A DNA stretch of 64,000 nt from positions 1,178,001 to 1,242,000 of the forward strand of contig WUJK01000001.1 in assembly GCA_011317545.1 (NCBI GenBank), written 5' to 3'. The notes under the pieces are model-generated. The model was not told the DNA's origin and searched no databases. It saw only the letters and a program-made list of their open reading frames with translations. Shown here piece after piece: positions 59,191 through 64,000 of this stretch (within the stretch, counting starts at the first letter, position 1; each line of letters opens with the position of its first letter). A program made the translations under genes and the position numbers. This DNA is from Coniella vitis. Taxonomy: Eukaryota > Ascomycota > Sordariomycetes > Diaporthales > Schizoparmaceae.

Positions 59191-59672
59191 ATGTCTGGCC
59201 GACAGTTTCTCGGCCCCTTTTGGTGGGAGATTGTTCAGATGGTGTTCAAAGGCTGTAATCACCCATTACAGCACATGGCCGAAGAAATCGACGCACTGCA
59301 GCGGCCCATGACGTACACCCTGTGCCACCTCCCCGCCATCCTCCCAGCGCTTCCGCATGTCGCTGTCGTCTTTTGCCTTTGTGTTTCACTTGTTGTGTCT
59401 ACTCTTCAAGCCCGTAAGCACTTATAGCTCCATGGAAATCAATGCTGACGCCGTTTAAAGACTGTGTCCTTCATCTTATTCACCTGCCGCTTGGTTTGCG
59501 ATATCTGCTTAGCCGTGTGAAATCAGTATGTATTCCATCAGTCTCCAATAGTCCAGCCCATCGTGTCTTATTCTGCTCTAGGCGTAACCTCTTGCAGGCT
59601 ACCGTGCACACCCGGCCTAGAGGTAAAGTCATGGCTCCGACAACTCGTAGATCCACCTCTAGCTCCATTTGA
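59191..59672 (+). CDS. Tentative three-exon small membrane protein
   Basis: A weak gene model: exons 59191-59413, 59461-59525 and 59598-59672 give 120 residues. Support comes from two strong donors (GTAAGC and GTATGT), a CTGAC-type branch site before the first acceptor, and an uninterrupted spliced frame. The protein has a hydrophobic stretch (ALPHVAVVFCLCVSLVVS) and a basic tail. The frame is open upstream to an ATG at 59080. No family recognised. Confidence 0.32.
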
Positions 59673-60439
59673 AAATTGCTCAAGAACATTGAGATGACTT
59701 GGCTTTCCGGAGCAGAGATTACTGGTGCTAATCAATGTGAGTCTGTCATTTCATGGTACGGGTGTAGCCCAGTCTCGCACGCATTCTTCATGGTACCGAT
59801 GTCAAGTACCGCTACTGCGACGTTTCCGCAAGCATTGCATGGTACCGTAAGCCAAACACGTAGTTCCCAGATTGGGAGTCAGAGGCCTTTATGTCGTGGG
59901 AGTGGATGTAGCCAACCGCAGGGTGCTGCGGACCGAGGCGAAAGTTCAGCTACACAACTTGTTTTCTTATAAATGATCATGGAGCCAGTCTTGAACAACA
60001 ATCTATTTTATTGCGAGGCGGGTTGGTCAGACAAGCGAACAGGTGGAAAGAACCACCACAATGACTGTGCTGAGAAACGGAGGATGGATGACGGTTCGAG
60101 TAGCTACAGGGGAAAGGTCCTTCGGGGCATCTTGGTATGACGTGCTTGGACTGCGTCCCTTTGTTGTTTCGATTTCGGGCATAATATCAACACGTGTAGA
60201 CAGCGCACAGGATGCAGAAGTAGCAGCCGTAAACTTTTATTGACGAGAACAAGGGTTACATACTACAAGACTGCTTCTTGACAGGTGGCACAATCTCATT
60301 ACCAGGTCTGGTATCGCGTAAGCTGAGAGATAATAGAGGGTCTATGTAACCATTTAGGATGCTGTGAATAAACTTCCTCAGAGTCTCCCAGAGGGCATTG
60401 TCTTGAGAAGGTGCCACATTCTCCTCCCATTCAACAAGC
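59673..60439. other. Intergenic, nothing recognised
   Basis: Spacer between the tentative gene and the 3' end of gene B'. No supported feature. Confidence 0.5.
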
Positions 60440-61722
60440 CTAGTGTCCATGAGAACGTGCGGGAGTATTGTTGACAACATCCTCCACTACCGCAACTTTA
60501 CGGTGCGGTTCGATACAGAGAGCGCTCTTTCGCATTGTGTTTGCCACAGTCTCGACGTTCACGGGGCCGCGGAAGAGGTCTTTCCAGTCCTCAAGAACGC
60601 AAGCCAGATCAAATGCACCTACTTCTTGAAAATGGGGGAGTGCTCCGAACATGCGGTCAAAAGCCACTGGACGGTAATGCAGGTACCTGGCTCGCTCTTC
60701 TTCCTCACTGTATTCATCCTCACTGTCGTTGCCCCACCGGCACTCGTCAAGATCCCCGTCGCCACCGCTGAACATCAGCCAAAGACCGGTGGGCCGAGGC
60801 TCGTCGGTGGGGCACTCATTGCTTTGGGTTTCTGGGAACGCAGAAACAAAAGCTATGTACGTTGCGCTTGACAGGTTGTTGACATGATCTCCATGCTGAA
60901 GCCTCAAGTTTCCGAGATGCAGGATGAAGCGAGGACGTGTCCGACCCAAATCTTCTGGATTGGCACTTGAACCAGGGACCAGCCGTCCAAGGTATGGGTG
61001 GGCGGGGCCAGCGAACCGAGCTTCGTATTCTGCACTTTCATCGTCGACTGCAAGTGGTGCATATGTGGAGCCCGGGCCAATTTGAATAACAAGCGTAGTG
61101 TCCCCGACTTTGCACAGAGGCTGGTAGAAGTTGGGAGACGCCATTGTAAAGCATCTGAAGGAGCATTGGTGATACAAGTTGGTCAGATCGAGATCAAAGA
61201 GAGGCTTATCGCGCACCTCCCCATCAGGCACACGCCAGTACGTGTAGTCCACGCCCCTGAAAAGATTGTCTCTCTTTCTGAGCGGTCGCAGGTCGCCAGA
61301 GACTTCTGTAGTAGGCTTTGTCAAAGAGTTGGGAGAACTCATCGAAGCATCAGGAAGACTGGTCGAGCCATCGGTGGGACTGCTCGAAGCATCGGTGGCG
61401 CCGGTCCAAGAGTTTGTAGGACTTTGAGAATTTTCCGTCGAGCTGGTAGGAGTGTTGATGGCACTGGCAGCAGAAGAGAAAGCACGGCTGCTGGAAAGAG
61501 AGGCAGGCGACGGGATGATGAGGTTGAGGCCTACTGTAAACAAAAGAACCATGATCGTCAGTCTTGTTGCGCCAGGAAGTCCATGACAAAAATGATCCAG
61601 AAACTTAAGGAGTGCAGTATCATACCTGGAGTGCTCGTCGTGTTTTCGGTGCTGGCATCTGTCTCGGGGCATGTGCCGCCGCCCAATTTAGTGTTCAGGT
61701 CCGGCGACTTGGGCATGAGCAT
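60440..61722 (-). CDS. Gene B' of duplicated A-B module, unknown function
   Basis: Paralog of gene B (34898-36097). Exons 61722-61626 and 61533-60440, joined across a 92-nt intron (GTATGA, branch CTGAC, acceptor TTTACAG), give 396 residues, against 399 in B. This model avoids a spurious hydrophobic N-terminus that appears if the intron is read through. Shared blocks with B: ARFAGPAHP, FILHLGNLR, YIAFVSAFPE, TGLWLMF, and the conserved end FDLACVLEDWKDLFRGP then TVANTMRK. The N-terminal ~130 residues are Ser/Thr-rich. An acidic run (EDEYSEEEE) lies before the conserved end. No known domain or catalytic motif. Its upstream neighbour on the same strand is A'. Confidence 0.8.
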
Positions 61723-62117
61723 CTTGTCGGCTTTGGCAAGTGCTTGCTGAGGAAGAAGGTCTCAGAGAAGAGAAATTGCGAGTCTAATCTCGAGTGTTGA
61801 TGGTTGGTACTGGTCAGCGGTTGAGATAGTTGATAAAAGGGAGTCGGTTAAGGTGTGGGAGAGAAAAGAAAAAGCAAAACAGCAGTACAAGGAGGAGAAC
61901 TGGGAAGACTCTAAGTACCTGTTGCATGCGGGAGGTGGGTAAGAGCAGGTCCCCACTATGAGCAAATTTGACCAATAGACAAACGTACGCTTCCGCACAG
62001 TGAGTCACCAATCTTTGGGTACCGGTGCAGGCATCTACCATACACTAACAAGGTACCTTTGTATCTTGCAATATCGAGTGCCGTGAGTAGAGAAGCGTGC
62101 GCACGCAAAACTGCGCC
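61723..62117. other. Short spacer between A' and B'
   Basis: About 400 bp separating the two module genes, which are on the same strand here; likely the B' promoter. Nothing else seen. Confidence 0.5.
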
Positions 62118-63335
62118 TCAAGCACATAAAGACTCGCAGCCAGTATCATCATTCGGCTCAGGCGAGCCGCTGGAACCCTCTGGTACCGATCCAGGACTCT
62201 CCATCTCCAAGCCACATAGCAAGACACCCACATCCTCCGCGCAGGAAAGTCCTGACGCATGAAATTGCAAGTTCTTTGATTGAGCTTGGGCGAGCTCCTC
62301 TTCGACTAGTTCCCGGGGGAAGATCTTTCTCTGGCACAGAATGTGGCATTTGCCACAGCGAGGCTTGGGGCGCCCCGTCCTCCCATTGAAGATTGTGCTG
62401 AAGTGATTTCTTGAGTGGAACGTCTTTGCCACCTCTGGGTATTCTTCCAGGACTCTTTGAATAACGCGCTGTTGGTGTTCCTCGAAAGTTTGGCTTCGGG
62501 AGGTGCTCCTCTAGAGCCCTATGACCTTGTCGCCCGCCTCTCTTACGGCGTTGATGCGACTCATACTTTGCGAGGACGGTTCGGTGTCTGAGCGGGTCTG
62601 CGCGAGCAATTTCTGTGCCAGCCAATGGTATCGAATGTCCTTGATGACATTATTTGCATCATGCATGGCTTTCTTGATAAGCCCATGTTGTGATTTCAAT
62701 TCTAGGCGGAACCAGTTCTCGTTGCTGCAGCCGATAACCTTGATCACCCCGGCTCCTGTGGGTTCCGTGAGTGGTTCTGCCGCACAGGTGCAAACAAAGC
62801 AACAATCTGGTATAATATGGTCGATGCAAAGCAATGACTCGACGAACTTCTGATATTCACCAAGCTGTTGTTCTCGTCCAAGATAGAGAGCGTGCAGGAA
62901 ATGTTGGAATAGGGGTCGGATGAGAGGGCCCCCATGCTGCGGACACGGTGGGAGGGATGCTCGCAGGTTGGCCAACGGCCCCGAATTCGACTCCAGATCA
63001 CTCCGTGATCGAATCACTCGGTCTGCGGTCACTATGGTGGCCTCCGTCCACTGTGATAGTATGACCCTGAACTCTTCAAATGCGGGAACAGCCGCGTCTC
63101 GATGCGGGCCTGCGGTTTCGAACGATTTTGTCGCCGTTTTATTCAGCATTGTGAAGATCTGCACGGTTCGTCCTAGCCATAAGCTCAAATCGTCCAACGG
63201 CAAAACTTCGAAGACGTGCCTGAAAACAGACTTCAGCCGGTCGATCGTAAATCCTCGAACTTGCGGGTCCGCAACAGAGTTCGGATTCGAGCCCAAGGAT
63301 AGATAGATCCTGGGCCTGAGGTCGGTTGGAGGCAT
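62118..63335 (-). CDS. Gene A' of duplicated A-B module, unknown function
   Basis: Unrecognised protein, full-length paralog of gene A (33607-34717) but without the frameshift. Starts MPPTDLRPRIY at 63335. Shared blocks: ADPQVRGF, PLFQHFLHALYLG, CCFVCTC, NENWFRLEL, KDIRYHWLAQKL, and the Cys-rich end RCGKCHILCQRK with GLSCAEDVGVLLC. A TAG at 62513-62511 interrupts the frame at the same place as in A. A GTAAGA donor 36 nt before it (62546), with acceptors at 62481 or 62469, gives a 66- or 78-nt in-phase intron that would remove it, so spliced length would be about 380 residues. The C-terminal tail is acidic and Ser/Pro-rich. The paired cysteines suggest metal binding, which is inference. Confidence 0.72.
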
Positions 63336-64000
63336 CCATTTTCCTTCATATTCTGCGTGCGTGAGGCTCGAATGTTAGGTGTGGGTGGAACGAAAACGGA
63401 AACAGACACCAGAAAGTCCGACTGTTGCTCGCGGCTGCGTAGTGCAAGACGGTGAAGTTTTCTGGGAAGAAAAACAGGAGTAAACAAACAAGGCTGTTCA
63501 AAGCTTGACATGCGTTGCCTTCTACAAGCGGGACCCTGGTACTTTGGACTCGGCGAGCCCCACTTTCAGATAGCTCTGCCATTTCTTATTTACATACTCA
63601 ATGTTGCATTTTTTCTTTTTCTTTCTGTCTTTTCCGTTTCTCAAATCGACCTAACTTGGCCACTATCTGCTGGTTTCCCGAGTTGCAGTTCTTGCATGTT
63701 TGGGCCGCTGACAAAGCTTTTTTTATCCATCAGCTTTCCCAGCCCGTCATGACTGCATCAAGACAACCTCAACTGACTTTTGAAGGTAGCCCCTAGCAGA
63801 AATTTCCATCTGGTTGCAAAATGTATTTCTTACGAATACTTGATAGTACGTATTATTGTGACCACTCTGTGGCCCGTACACCAGCAACATAGCGCTTAGC
63901 CACCATTGCCGCCAGCCGTAGGCTCAGTTAGCTAGTTTTGGAGAGGCAGCGTATTCCACAGCCTTGCAGTATCATCTCTACAGCTTGACTACAGTGCGTA
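63336..64000. other. Window end, no gene supported
   Basis: Upstream region of A'. Short frames only; nothing recognised. Confidence 0.45.

Noticed and set aside
60440..61672. Unspliced B' start with a hydrophobic N-terminus resembling a signal anchor
   Set aside because: A GTATGA..CTGAC..TTTACAG intron at 61534-61625 fits well, and the spliced product matches B in length; the hydrophobic stretch is intron sequence.

Overview
The window is nuclear DNA of a filamentous ascomycete (Pezizomycotina). The genes have short GT-AG introns (about 50-120 nt) with CTGAC- or CTAAC-like branch sites. There is a six-exon highly reducing polyketide synthase, a laccase ending in the ascomycete DSGI-type tail, a fungal rhodopsin-domain membrane protein, and a Ty3/gypsy retroelement mutated by repeat-induced point mutation (RIP). 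Hypocreales/Sordariomycetes is a guess from general style only.

Layout. 1-14.5 kb holds an aldolase of the dihydrodipicolinate synthase family (3456-4577), a solo LTR (5370-5848), a short-chain dehydrogenase (7083-8165), a PAP2 lipid phosphatase (9229-10489, minus) and a Dal5-type MFS carrier (11587-13437, minus). 14495-22040 is one complete, dead chromodomain-type Ty3/gypsy element on the minus strand. Its 480-bp LTRs match the solo LTR, and it is flanked by CAGGA target duplications. It sits 28 bp beyond the stop codon of a rhodopsin-domain gene (22069-23445, minus). Then come an epoxide-hydrolase-like protein (24780-25820, minus), a small Cys-rich protein with a probable frameshift (27193-27660, minus), a laccase with an unusually long N-terminal extension (28480-31010, minus) and a small secreted protein (32331-32938).

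33.6-48 kb is the biosynthetic part. A LovG/FSH1-type serine hydrolase (36811-37845, minus) is divergent from a KS-AT-DH-ER-KR-ACP polyketide synthase (39441-46707, plus). Three degenerate ~125-bp tandem repeats lie just before the synthase start. A broken Ppo-type fatty-acid dioxygenase faces it tail to tail. The synthase has no methyltransferase and no thioesterase, so the hydrolase is the natural candidate for product release.

The most unusual signal is an unrecognised two-gene module present twice: gene A (33607-34717, plus) with gene B (34898-36097, minus), and gene A' (62118-63335, minus) with gene B' (60440-61722, minus). The two copies bracket about 25 kb that contains the synthase cluster, a GNAT/ankyrin protein (50330-52409) and several hypothetical genes. 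A and A' share an in-frame TAG at the same place, and A also carries a frameshift. No tRNA, rRNA or CRISPR array was found.
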